Positions 24,248 to 31,040 of a DNA stretch of 32,527 bases are shown in pieces; the stretch's first letter is position 1, and each line of letters opens with the position of its first letter. Source of the DNA: Marinobacter vinifirmus (GTDB lineage: Bacteria; Pseudomonadota; Gammaproteobacteria; Pseudomonadales; Oleiphilaceae); NCBI RefSeq assembly GCF_002258215.1, contig NZ_NEFY01000021.1:1-32527 (forward strand), read 5' to 3'. Made by a program: the position numbers and the translations under genes. The notes beneath the pieces were generated by a model, which ran no database searches, was not told where the DNA came from, and saw nothing but the letters and a program-made list of their open reading frames with translations.

Positions 24248-25359
24248 GGTGCCTGGGCGCGCAAAGATCTGTCGCCGAAATGTCAGAAGCCAAAGTGGAG
24301 GGCTCAGATACTTGGGCCGACCCGGTCATCAAGTATGGCATTGCGCCTGAAACTCTAGAGGGACCTAATACAGTTGGGCATCGCTTTGAGGTAAGCCAGC
24401 AGCTGCCCTGGCCGGATCATCTGTCGGCGTCTCGCAAGGCAGCGGAGGCCGGAATGCTTGCCGCCCAGCAGGAGACTCAGTGGCTAATAAGGCAGCTGAC
24501 AGCTCGCGTTAAGGAGGCGTATGCATATTGGTGGTATACCAATGAAGCGATCAATCTCCATCATGAGACACGCGCTTTGGTAGAGCAACTGGCCACCGTA
24601 ACGGAACAGAGGCTTGACTATGGCATCGGCTCGCAAAGTGAAATGCTCAGGGTCAAAACGGAGTTGGACACTCTAGATGCCAGACTAGTAGAGCTGCAAG
24701 CGGAAAAGGCCGGGCTAGCCAGCGACCTGATTCCTCTGCTTGGGCGTCGTCCGACGGGGGCCAGTTTGCAACTGACGGAGGCATCTGAAACGCTTCTGTT
24801 CGCCGATGGACAGTTGGAACCAGATCATCCGCTGATTCGGGCAGCCGAGGCAAGGGAAGCCGAGGCGCGCGCGCGGCTGGATGTTGCCGAAGTCGATCGT
24901 AGACCTACGTTCACAGCTAATGCCGGCTATAACAGCCTGTGGGCTGACGAGAGAAAACGTTGGGTCGTCGGCATTGGCGTTCGGATTCCATTTAGTGGGC
25001 AGCGCCAGCACAGCGCCGTTCGAAAGGCGACTGCCGAAGCCTCACAAAAACGATGGCTGGCCACTCAGGCTCAGCGGGAATGGCGGGCTTCGATCGCTAA
25101 ACTGAGGGCAAGCGTTGAGGCCGGCCATGGTCGCCTGAACATCCTCAACGAGCGACACTTGCCAAACCAGCGCGCGCACTGGGAAGCCAGTCTGAACGAG
25201 CTGGCCAGTGGCACTGGCAGACTGGAGGACGCAATAAATAGCGCAAGACAGCTTACTGGGGTCAAACTCCGTCGAGCTGGGGTGATCCGTGATCTATATA
25301 GTGCCTCGGCCGGATACGAAGCCCTGATACCGGTGCGTACTATCAATGCGTTAAATTAA
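24145..25359 (+). CDS. 5'-truncated TolC-family outer-membrane efflux protein
   Basis: About 360 residues of a CzcC/CusC-type outer-membrane factor. The recognisable part begins near residue 35-45 of the open frame (GAQRSVAEMSEAKVEG then TWADPVIKYGIAPETLEG, the usual DP-K-G strand) and runs to the end of the second helical repeat. The first 35 or so codons lie antisense to HK3 and encode no signal peptide, so export is doubtful. Possible starts are 24145 or ATG 24280, neither with a ribosome site. The normal signal peptide and first about 40 residues are missing, probably deleted at the junction with HK3. No membrane-fusion or permease gene follows, so this is the remnant of a third efflux operon. 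Probably non-functional. Confidence 0.75.
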   Translation: MSRRIPGTSGPVRGREPAMQAPLAQCPLAVAIKARCLGAQRSVAEMSEAKVEGSDTWADPVIKYGIAPETLEGPNTVGHRFEVSQQLPWPDHLSASRKAAEAGMLAAQQETQWLIRQLTARVKEAYAYWWYTNEAINLHHETRALVEQLATVTEQRLDYGIGSQSEMLRVKTELDTLDARLVELQAEKAGLASDLIPLLGRRPTGASLQLTEASETLLFADGQLEPDHPLIRAAEAREAEARARLDVAEVDRRPTFTANAGYNSLWADERKRWVVGIGVRIPFSGQRQHSAVRKATAEASQKRWLATQAQREWRASIAKLRASVEAGHGRLNILNERHLPNQRAHWEASLNELASGTGRLEDAINSARQLTGVKLRRAGVIRDLYSASAGYEALIPVRTINALN

Positions 25360-25371
25360 AGAGGTAATTCA

Positions 25372-25464
25372 ATGGTCAAGTCTTCGGGCATTTTGGATAG
25401 CACCAGAAAGTTCCATTCCAAATGCCCGAAGACTCGAAAAAACCACTTGGACCAAAACTCATGA
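25372..25464 (+). CDS. 30-codon ORF with good ribosome site, probable remnant of the next efflux gene
   Basis: AGAGG stands seven bases before an ATG located 12 bp after the TolC-like stop, where a membrane-fusion gene would normally start. The encoded peptide MVKSSGILDSTRKFHSK... ends at a TGA after 30 residues. The good start and the short product suggest that the original gene was broken just inside its 5' end. A small peptide gene cannot be excluded. Confidence 0.35.
   Translation: MVKSSGILDSTRKFHSKCPKTRKNHLDQNS
25380..25433. repeat. Long inverted repeat downstream of the truncated TolC-like gene
   Basis: GTCTTCGGGCATTTTGGA (25380-25397) pairs with TCCAAATGCCCGAAGAC (25417-25433), a 17-bp stem with one bulged T and a 19-base loop. 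GAAAAAACC follows on the forward strand, so it is not a classical terminator on that strand. It may mark a recombination or fold-back event that broke the third efflux operon. Confidence 0.55.
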
Positions 25465-25604
25465 ACCTTCCTGAATGTTCGCTTTGCGACCATACCGAGT
25501 ACCAACAGCTTGTTCCGATCTCATCCAAGGGGGCTCATCGAACGGTCACTCTATTGCGGAATAAATACGTTGTTCCGTTGAATGGGCGAGGGGTCGTGAA
25601 GTGA
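25461..25604 (+). CDS. Possible 47-residue CxxC peptide
   Basis: The ATG overlaps the TGA of the preceding short ORF (ATGA), an arrangement that allows translational coupling. The peptide begins MNLPECSLCDHTEYQQLVP and has a single CxxC pair near its start, then a basic stretch and LLRNKYVVPLNG. It is not recognised and could equally be debris of the broken third efflux operon. Confidence 0.25.
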   Translation: MNLPECSLCDHTEYQQLVPISSKGAHRTVTLLRNKYVVPLNGRGVVK

Positions 25605-25846
25605 GTCGCTGGTTTTTTGCGGACAGGGTGCGATTTTCTACCAATCAGTTAAACCTTCCGCACCCGTCGGGACCAGGCTTAATCGATGTAAAGATTCGTA
25701 TCCGAATGTTTCACCTTGCGAAGTGGGTTCCAGGGTAGCGGTTGGGCAGTTATACAGACTTGCTCATAGCATATGAGCGGTTTCTTCTGTGATCACAATT
25801 TTTTAATTGTTCTACAATTTGGCGTTTCAGTGAGTTTAGCTTCCCG
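25605..25846. other. Intergenic region with a perfect palindrome
   Basis: No gene was recognised. GCTCATA-GCA-TATGAGC (25762-25778) is a perfect 7-bp inverted repeat with a 3-base spacer. GGTTTCTTC follows on the forward strand, so it may be an operator or a weak terminator for the efflux remnant. A GGGTGCG / CGCACCC pair occurs around 25627-25667. Confidence 0.35.
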
Positions 25847-25898
25847 TTGACATTTGGATAGCATTAGCCGATATTTGTTGTACGGTTATTTTCCGTAC
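25847..25898 (+). promoter_or_regulatory. Promoter and operator of the toxin-antitoxin operon
   Basis: TTGACA at 25847-25852 and GATATT at 25870-25875 are 17 bp apart. The inverted repeat GTACGG (25880-25885) and CCGTAC (25893-25898) lies directly over the expected transcription start. This position fits autorepression by the antitoxin, as is usual for DUF1778 ribbon-helix-helix proteins. The leader of about 100 nt to the ATG contains no further gene. Confidence 0.55.
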
Positions 25899-25997
25899 GC
25901 GATGGCGTCTAGGTTTAAGCCAGTAGTACAGCAAAATGGAAAACACCAAAACAGAGGGACTGGTCGATTGGCCAGCCAGTTGAAAGAGGAACACCGC

Positions 25998-26300
25998 ATG
26001 TCAAAAACAAGCGCGCGGCTGGATTTACGAATTGATCCAGCTATTAAAGAATTGGCGGCGCGCGCTTCAGCTCTGACCGGGAGTCACAGTCTCTCAGAGT
26101 TTGTCATCCAGGCAATCCGGGAGAAGTCGGTTCGCGTGATCGAGGAGGCTGAGGTGTATCGCCTGAACAGCCAGTCGTTTGATGCTTTTGTGGCAGCTTG
26201 CGAGGCAGCTCCAGCACCGAACGAGGCGTTGCTTAGCGCGAAACGTCGCCGGAGCAAAAGGATGGAAAACGGTGACCTTGAGGTTAGAGCCATTAGATAA
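25998..26300 (+). CDS. DUF1778-family antitoxin (ribbon-helix-helix)
   Basis: A 100-residue antitoxin. The start at 25998 is preferred because GAGGA stands about seven bases before it and the domain begins at once: SARLDLRIDPAIKELAARAS then SLSEFVIQAIRE. This is the ribbon-helix-helix DNA-binding fold of DUF1778/TacA-type antitoxins. The C-terminal half is predicted helical (SFDAFVAACEAAPAPNEALL) and matches the family pattern that wraps around and inhibits the acetyltransferase toxin. The gene overlaps the toxin gene by 29 bp. A palindrome at its promoter fits autoregulation. Confidence 0.9.
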   Translation: MSKTSARLDLRIDPAIKELAARASALTGSHSLSEFVIQAIREKSVRVIEEAEVYRLNSQSFDAFVAACEAAPAPNEALLSAKRRRSKRMENGDLEVRAIR

Positions 26301-26820
26301 GAAGTCGCATGACCGGAAATCGTTTGATTGTGGGCTGGAACGGGTAAATGAGTTCCTTAGGCGAGAAGCTCGCAAGCAAATGGACAAGAAAATTAATCGC
26401 ACCTGGGTGCTGGTGGATGATGAACCTACAAATGTGTTGCCAGCTCCGGTCCTGGGGTATTTCACCCTGACCAGTGCAACCGTGGTGCGTGATGAGTTGC
26501 CAGATCAGGAGACCCGTAGTCGATACCCGGCCTATCCCATTCCAGTGATCAAGCTTGCGTGGCTGGGTGTGGATAGCAAACTACACGGATCCGAGCACCG
26601 ATACGGTGAAACGATAGTTCTTGAGGCGTTGGAAGAGGCGTATCGGATTGTTCAATACACTGGCATGGGAATAGCGGTTGTAACGGACCCTCTTACCCAG
26701 AGCAGTGATCGTTTTTTTAAGCGCTACGGCTTCCTGCCTATGGGAAGGCAATTCGGAGATCTGCAGTCGCTTTACTTGCCTATGGGTACAATTGGTCAGC
26801 TGATTGATCTTCCATCTTGA
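26272..26820 (+). CDS. GNAT-family acetyltransferase toxin (TacT/AtaT-like)
   Basis: A 182-residue toxin expected to acetylate the aminoacyl group of charged tRNA and stop translation. The GTG start at 26272 is chosen because the family N-terminus LEPLDKKSHDRKSFDCG follows immediately; an ATG 31 codons upstream would lie inside the antitoxin. Conserved features are FDCGLERVNEFLRREA, the strand LGYFTLTSATV and the C-terminal FFKRYGFLP with Tyr152, the usual catalytic Tyr. The acetyl-CoA loop, normally R/Q-x-x-G-x-G, here reads SKLHGSEHRYGET, lacking the close glycine pair and apparently two residues longer. Activity is therefore uncertain. It is translated together with the antitoxin. Confidence 0.87.
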   Translation: MTLRLEPLDKKSHDRKSFDCGLERVNEFLRREARKQMDKKINRTWVLVDDEPTNVLPAPVLGYFTLTSATVVRDELPDQETRSRYPAYPIPVIKLAWLGVDSKLHGSEHRYGETIVLEALEEAYRIVQYTGMGIAVVTDPLTQSSDRFFKRYGFLPMGRQFGDLQSLYLPMGTIGQLIDLPS

Positions 26821-27048
26821 GAATGGTCGCAACCAGGAATTGTCGCCCGAACGAGCGTTCAAAGTTTTGGATAACGGGCCTGTAGTGAGATTTTGGTTCC
26901 ATTCATAAAATGAATGCTCTCGCTGCCAGTCCGTCATCAGCATAAGAGGTATAAAACCTGGCGTTGCTCTCAGGCAGGGCTGGAGCAAACCGACGAGTCC
27001 ACGATCTCTGGCGGATGGGTCAAGCCCCAAGAGAGCTGCAGGTGGCAT
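26581..27048 (-). CDS. Hypothetical ORF, probably a 5' gene fragment
   Basis: The open frame starts five bases after the stop of the unknown protein gene at 27054-27530, with AGG eight or nine bases before its ATG, so it fits the same operon. The first about 75 residues (MPPAALLGLDPSARDRGLVG ... LMLMTDWQREHSFYEWNQ) look coding. The rest runs antisense through the toxin gene and looks non-coding. I read it as the 5' part of a plasmid-block gene cut off near 26830 by insertion of the toxin-antitoxin pair. No family was recognised. The region 26821-27053 holds nothing else. Confidence 0.3.
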   Translation of the reverse strand: MPPAALLGLDPSARDRGLVGLLQPCLRATPGFIPLMLMTDWQREHSFYEWNQNLTTGPLSKTLNARSGDNSWLRPFSRWKINQLTNCTHRQVKRLQISELPSHRQEAVALKKTITALGKRVRYNRYSHASVLNNPIRLFQRLKNYRFTVSVLGSV

Positions 27049-27053
27049 TCTAC

Positions 27054-27530
27054 CTAACCTTTATACAGTGCTGCCGCCCCTCTTAGCGCTGCCAATACCA
27101 ATTGCTCGTCGTCACAAACGGACTGCTTCTTAAGTTGTGCAAGAGCAAGTGCGCCAAGCCGAAAACTTTGTGAAATGGGCAGGGGTAGGGCGTATCCGGT
27201 ACCTGATCCTTGGCTGGCAGCCAGGTAAATCCTGCCGGGCTGGCGCTCAATCGTTATCCCCTTTGTTGGCCTCTTAAACTCGGCCTTGGGTAAATAGCCC
27301 AGACACACACAACAAAGAAGTGGTAGGTCGTCCTCGCCCAATTGGAGAACAATCTTCCTCTTCCATTCAACGCGTTCACCTTGGCGTGGTGCGACTTCCA
27401 AATTCAGTGCAGCCAGCGGCACGCCACCCTCTTGGGTGATGTAGGTCGCCTCTGCAGTGAGAGCCGCCTTTGAACCGAAACAGCGTACCTTTGCCTGGAG
27501 AGCAGGGTGTTCAGGCTTGACCGTCGACAT
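27054..27530 (-). CDS. Hypothetical protein downstream of the Tus-like gene
   Basis: A 158-residue soluble protein that I do not recognise. It is predicted mostly beta-rich in the first 110 residues (KAALTAEATYITQEGG, ERVEWKRKIVLQLGEDD) with a CCVCLG cluster near residue 74, and helical at the end (RLGALALAQLKKQSVCDDEQLVLAALRGAAALY). Its start overlaps the end of the Tus-like gene by 20 bp, so the two are translated as one operon. There is no signal peptide or membrane helix. The close coupling suggests a function in the maintenance or replication of the former mobile element, which is inference from position alone. Confidence 0.65.
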   Translation of the reverse strand: MSTVKPEHPALQAKVRCFGSKAALTAEATYITQEGGVPLAALNLEVAPRQGERVEWKRKIVLQLGEDDLPLLCCVCLGYLPKAEFKRPTKGITIERQPGRIYLAASQGSGTGYALPLPISQSFRLGALALAQLKKQSVCDDEQLVLAALRGAAALYKG

Positions 27531-28410
27531 AGCGGTGAATGCTCAATGCTTGAATGACAGGTTCTGGCTCTATCTTGGATTCGCGCTGGAGTCGAACTGG
27601 AACCTCATTACGAAATGCTGGATTTTCACGCCAAGCCAACCTCGGGAGAGTCTCCTGCTGTGCAATAACTACTCCCGAAATCGGGCAACTCTTCCGGAGG
27701 ACCTTGCCCGCCTCGCGATAGGCGTAGTTTGCTCGCAATTGATTCGGCAGAGTGATTCGGCGGACCAAAGGCTGATCGGGTGAACATTTTCGCCTCAGGA
27801 CATCTACGGCGGTGTCTGCCAACTCCACATCGCGATCCCTGAGTCCTTCGGCAAGCGCCATGGCCTCATCAAAGCTGAGTTTCTGGATCCGGGCGTGACT
27901 GGTTGCCCAGGTCCAGGAGATTGAATCCAAATTACGAGGCATGATCCGGATCTGTCGGTAACACTCCCGCAGATCAAGCGTCTGAATTCCTGCACTTTTC
28001 AGAGCGTTCTTCAGCACCGTTTCCCGTGATACCCCGCGCTTCTCAAGGGAAAGGTTCCGGATTTTCAGAACAGTTTCCTTGAAGTGACTTTTAGCTGCAT
28101 TTAGCTGCTCGACCGCCGACACTGTCGCATCTGAAGCACAAATAATGCCCGCTTCGTATTTCCTGTTGTGAGTATCGTCAATGGTCAGCCCAACCGCATC
28201 TATAATCGCAGCTCTGCGCGCATCCGCGGTATAGCGCTGTTTTTCAGTGGCGCCAAAAGTTGGGATATACACTTCAAAATTTCTGGCATGATCCGCTTCT
28301 GATAGCTTCTTTAGCCCCTCACAATGATCGACGAGGGATTGATAAGCAGTCGAAAGCTCCTCGATCAAGTCACGCGGGACAGGGACATCGCCAACATCAG
28401 AGTTCAACAT
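27511..28410 (-). CDS. tus: Tus-family replication-terminus-binding protein
   Basis: A 299-residue protein aligned by eye with E. coli Tus (309 residues). Matching segments are LDLRECYRQIRI then ISWTWATSHARIQKLSFDEA with Tus LNAYRTLTV then LRFGWANKHIIKNLHRDE; ITLPNQLRANYAYREAG with LKIKRPVKVQPIARVWYKG; ACP-like SCPISGVVIAQQE with ACPTPLIALINRD; and the C-terminal IQALSIHRYV with LIIPRLHLYV. Tus binds Ter sites and stops replication forks from one side by contact with the replicative helicase. The Ter-lock histidine of E. coli (H144) has no clear counterpart: the aligned stretch is LKNALKSAGIQTLDL. It is first in a reverse-strand operon and divergent from a helicase gene. Placement in a mobile-looking block suggests a plasmid-type terminator system. 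Confidence 0.72.
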   Translation of the reverse strand: MLNSDVGDVPVPRDLIEELSTAYQSLVDHCEGLKKLSEADHARNFEVYIPTFGATEKQRYTADARRAAIIDAVGLTIDDTHNRKYEAGIICASDATVSAVEQLNAAKSHFKETVLKIRNLSLEKRGVSRETVLKNALKSAGIQTLDLRECYRQIRIMPRNLDSISWTWATSHARIQKLSFDEAMALAEGLRDRDVELADTAVDVLRRKCSPDQPLVRRITLPNQLRANYAYREAGKVLRKSCPISGVVIAQQETLPRLAWRENPAFRNEVPVRLQRESKIEPEPVIQALSIHRYVDGQA

Positions 28411-28448
28411 GTTTTGGATCTCCCAATATCAGAGTACGGCACGGACAC

Positions 28449-28460
28449 TGTGTGAACACA
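28449..28460. promoter_or_regulatory. Palindrome in the 192-bp gap between the Tus-like and helicase genes
   Basis: TGTGT-GA-ACACA is a perfect 5-bp inverted repeat, 39 bp upstream of the Tus-like start. It could be an operator or the element's own Ter-like site. The E. coli Ter core (ATGTTGTAACTA) was looked for by eye in 28411-28602 and not found. TATTATACC near 28482-28490 could be a -10 for the helicase gene. Confidence 0.35.
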
Positions 28461-28602
28461 AACAAAATCAAAGACCTGATTTATTATACCATATATTCCT
28501 GCAGACGAATCTCTTCATTAGCCAATACCAGACTCTGACGGTATCTTGGTTGCACCTAAGCAAAAGATCCTTGAGATTGCCTGAACTCACGAATTGGACA
28601 CC

Positions 28603-30483
28603 ATGACGAAACTTGCGATCCCACTAAGCCTTGAGACGTTACAAGAGCTGGATAAAGACCGGACAAGACTCTCCGGCTTAACCAATGCTGAGCTGGCGGG
28701 TTTGTTTACCCTGTTTAAACTGGCCAACTCATCAAAACCCTTTAATGGCCCTGCGAGTGAACGTCTCCTTGCGGAAAGCCTCCTGCTGATTGGTGATTCT
28801 CAAGAGGCCAGATCAGAAATTGAGGACCTGGTACAGGATCGAGTAGAGCACTTTTCTGACCTGGCTCCGGGCAACAGCGACATGTTCTTTCTCATGTCAG
28901 TCTCGGACGTTGCCAACAAAAGTTACCTGGAACAAAAAAACCGATGGCGTTACGGTTGCTCGAAAGAGTTCAACCAGGTGTTCATCAAACGTAACATCCT
29001 GGGTCTGCAGCGGAATGTGTCACTATCGACTGAGCATGACCGCTTGATTCGAGCCATCGAGGCCGAGCCGGACGAACCCATGGCCATTCAAGGCTTTGCC
29101 GGCGTGGGTAAGACCTACCTCATCACAACGCTTGCGGCCTCCTTGAGCGCCAAAGGTCTCTCTGTTGTAGCTCTGGCTCACACCCGTCAGCAACTCACAG
29201 CGCTCATGGAACGCACGCAAGCCGTTCGGGGATTGACGTTAGCGGAATTGATGAAAGAGCTGGTCTATCCTGGAGAGCCTGCACCCAGGCCCTCCAGGGG
29301 CTCGCGTTACCGGATGGGGCAGCGCTTCAACCGCACCTATGAGCAAATGGCACATATTCTGGGGATCCAACCGCTTCAGCGAGCGAAGCCTCCCGAGGTT
29401 GCCAAAATTGCGTGGAAGACGGTAACGTCGTTTTGCCACAACTCCGGTCATGAGATCACGACTGAACATCTACCCGCTACGATAAAATCTCACTGGTCCG
29501 CCTCAGACAAAGTCATTCTGGTAGAAGTTGCTCGCAGGATGTGGGAAGTCATTGTGAATCCGCCAAATCAGGAATCTGAACTGCCAATGCGGATCTATCA
29601 CCAAATCAAGCATGCTGATGTTGAAGGCAAGGTGCTTCCTCCTACGATCCGTATCGCCCTGGTCGATGAAGCCCACGATCTGCCCCTGCCCATTATTAAT
29701 ATTCTTGAGCGAACGCCGCCACCACAGGCGACATTTACCTTTGGTGATCGATACCAACACCTTTTCGGGGCCGGAGGAACTCAGCGACCAGGGCGATCAC
29801 GAGGTCGAGAACTAGGCGTATCAGTCAGGGCTGGTGAGAGCACAACGGAGCTTTTTAACCAGGTTCTTGCGGCACACCCCATTACTCCGGAGCTGGAGTT
29901 TGTCGGCATCAGACCAGAAAACACCCGGGTTGTGTCCTACCAGACCCTGCCGGCGCCGAGCGGAAACTGCGCCATCATTTTTCGCTCATACTGGGCCTTG
30001 TTTGAGCAGTTCCAGCGATGCGCCCATGAAAAAGCCGCTTTCACGTTGATGCCAGGATCGGAGAAAGCCCTGCAGTGGTTCATGGGCGACGTAATCGAGC
30101 TGTTCAATCACGGTACGCGCCCAAGCTTCCCAAGCTTATTCCGGTACGGAACCTTCGATGAACTGGTAAAGCGTGAATCGCAACACGCCGATATCAGTCG
30201 TATTGTCGACCTGCTTTCCCGCGGTTATCAGCTCAAACACCTCGATGAATCATTGTCTCGGCAGGCGAGGGGCTCTGTAAATGTTCTGTGGCTAGGGATG
30301 CCAGAGCACACCAAGAACATGGAATTTGAAAAAGTTGTTATTGCGGACGATTTTTTCAGTCAGACCAACATGGTCTCAAAAGATGCTCTCGTGTCCAGCG
30401 TGTACACCGCGATCTCGCGAGTTAAAGCGGAGCTGCACCTACCTGCCGAATTTGATAATTGGGTAAGGGGGCTCTCAAGCTGA
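28603..30483 (+). CDS. UvrD-like superfamily 1 DNA helicase
   Basis: A 626-residue ATPase. The ATG at 28603 is preferred to a TTG three codons upstream; no strong Shine-Dalgarno is seen. The N-terminal about 160 residues match nothing I know and may form a DNA-binding or accessory domain. The core has motif I GFAGVGKT (about 164-171), motif II LVDEAHD (about 353-359), motif III FGDRYQHLFGAGG (about 380-392), a motif V-like MEFEKVVIADD and motif VI VYTAISRVKAEL (about 600-611). This order is typical of UvrD/Rep-type SF1A helicases and of their relatives on plasmids. It is divergent from the Tus-like gene, with which it may form a replication-control module. No nuclease motif is visible. The gene ends 90 bp before the ISL3-family element. 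Confidence 0.85.
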   Translation: MTKLAIPLSLETLQELDKDRTRLSGLTNAELAGLFTLFKLANSSKPFNGPASERLLAESLLLIGDSQEARSEIEDLVQDRVEHFSDLAPGNSDMFFLMSVSDVANKSYLEQKNRWRYGCSKEFNQVFIKRNILGLQRNVSLSTEHDRLIRAIEAEPDEPMAIQGFAGVGKTYLITTLAASLSAKGLSVVALAHTRQQLTALMERTQAVRGLTLAELMKELVYPGEPAPRPSRGSRYRMGQRFNRTYEQMAHILGIQPLQRAKPPEVAKIAWKTVTSFCHNSGHEITTEHLPATIKSHWSASDKVILVEVARRMWEVIVNPPNQESELPMRIYHQIKHADVEGKVLPPTIRIALVDEAHDLPLPIINILERTPPPQATFTFGDRYQHLFGAGGTQRPGRSRGRELGVSVRAGESTTELFNQVLAAHPITPELEFVGIRPENTRVVSYQTLPAPSGNCAIIFRSYWALFEQFQRCAHEKAAFTLMPGSEKALQWFMGDVIELFNHGTRPSFPSLFRYGTFDELVKRESQHADISRIVDLLSRGYQLKHLDESLSRQARGSVNVLWLGMPEHTKNMEFEKVVIADDFFSQTNMVSKDALVSSVYTAISRVKAELHLPAEFDNWVRGLSS

Positions 30484-30573
30484 CCAGGGAAACGTCGGTC
30501 CACGGTTCAGCGCGATGCGTTATGCCCCTGCGGTTTTCGGATGATCCGAGGATTACCTTCATCTTAATCTTTA

Positions 30574-30597
30574 GGGTATACGGATTTAATGGTTGAT
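30574..30597 (+). repeat. Left terminal inverted repeat of the ISPpu12-like element
   Basis: Matches the reverse complement of 32504-32527 at 21 of 24 positions; mismatches at repeat positions 6, 7 and 14. The 8 bases before it (AATCTTTA) are AT-rich, as ISL3-family targets usually are. The other copy of any duplication lies outside the window. Confidence 0.85.
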
Positions 30598-30631
30598 GGG
30601 GCACCTTCACCCCATCAATCTGATACCACCC

Positions 30632-31027
30632 TCAGATGGTTGATAGATCGACTCCGTAGTTGAGTTCCTCTGCGAAGTCCGGCAGTCCGTAACCGATGGT
30701 TTTCTTGTAGAAAGGAGAGACCTTCGCAGTCGGTGCCTTTTTCTTGTGCTTCGTGGTGTAGAGCATTCGTGCCCGCATCACCTCGAAGGAGTAACCGCGC
30801 CCTTCACGGTTCTTGTCCTTGGCCAGTCGGTTGATGGACTCCGTGTAAGCGTTGGTGACGGGCATGTCCGTCTCGAAGTAGGTCATGGTCTCTTCGCGCC
30901 AGTTTCCCACTGCCCTGACCAGATCGCTCCAGACTTCCTTTTGGCCCTTCGGGATGGTGGCTATCCACTCGTCCAGGGCGGCTTCTGCCTGGAGCCGTGT
31001 GGTGGCGTCCCAAGAGCTTTTTGCCAA
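30632..31027 (-). pseudogene. tnpA: 3' fragment of an ISL3-family transposase gene
   Basis: The frame encodes only the last about 130 residues of a transposase that is normally about 400 or more. It shows the C-terminal signature of the ISL3 DDE domain, VTNAYTESINRLAKDKNREG followed by RGYSFEVMRARML, which includes the catalytic Glu region. The reading frame upstream meets a stop at once and offers only a TTG, so the 5' end is lost. The break lies between 31027 and 31040, directly after the cation exporter stop codon. The product cannot transpose the element. Confidence 0.85.
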
Positions 31028-31040
31028 TAATGAGCATTAT

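Noticed and set aside
25735..25760. GTTGGGC resembling an integron attC core site
   Set aside because: No matching RYYYAAC partner or attC-like secondary structure was found at the expected distance, and there is no integrase in the window.
28411..28602. E. coli-type Ter site next to the Tus-like gene
   Set aside because: The conserved core ATGTTGTAACTA was not found on either strand; only a TGTGT-GA-ACACA palindrome is present, while true Ter sites are not palindromic.
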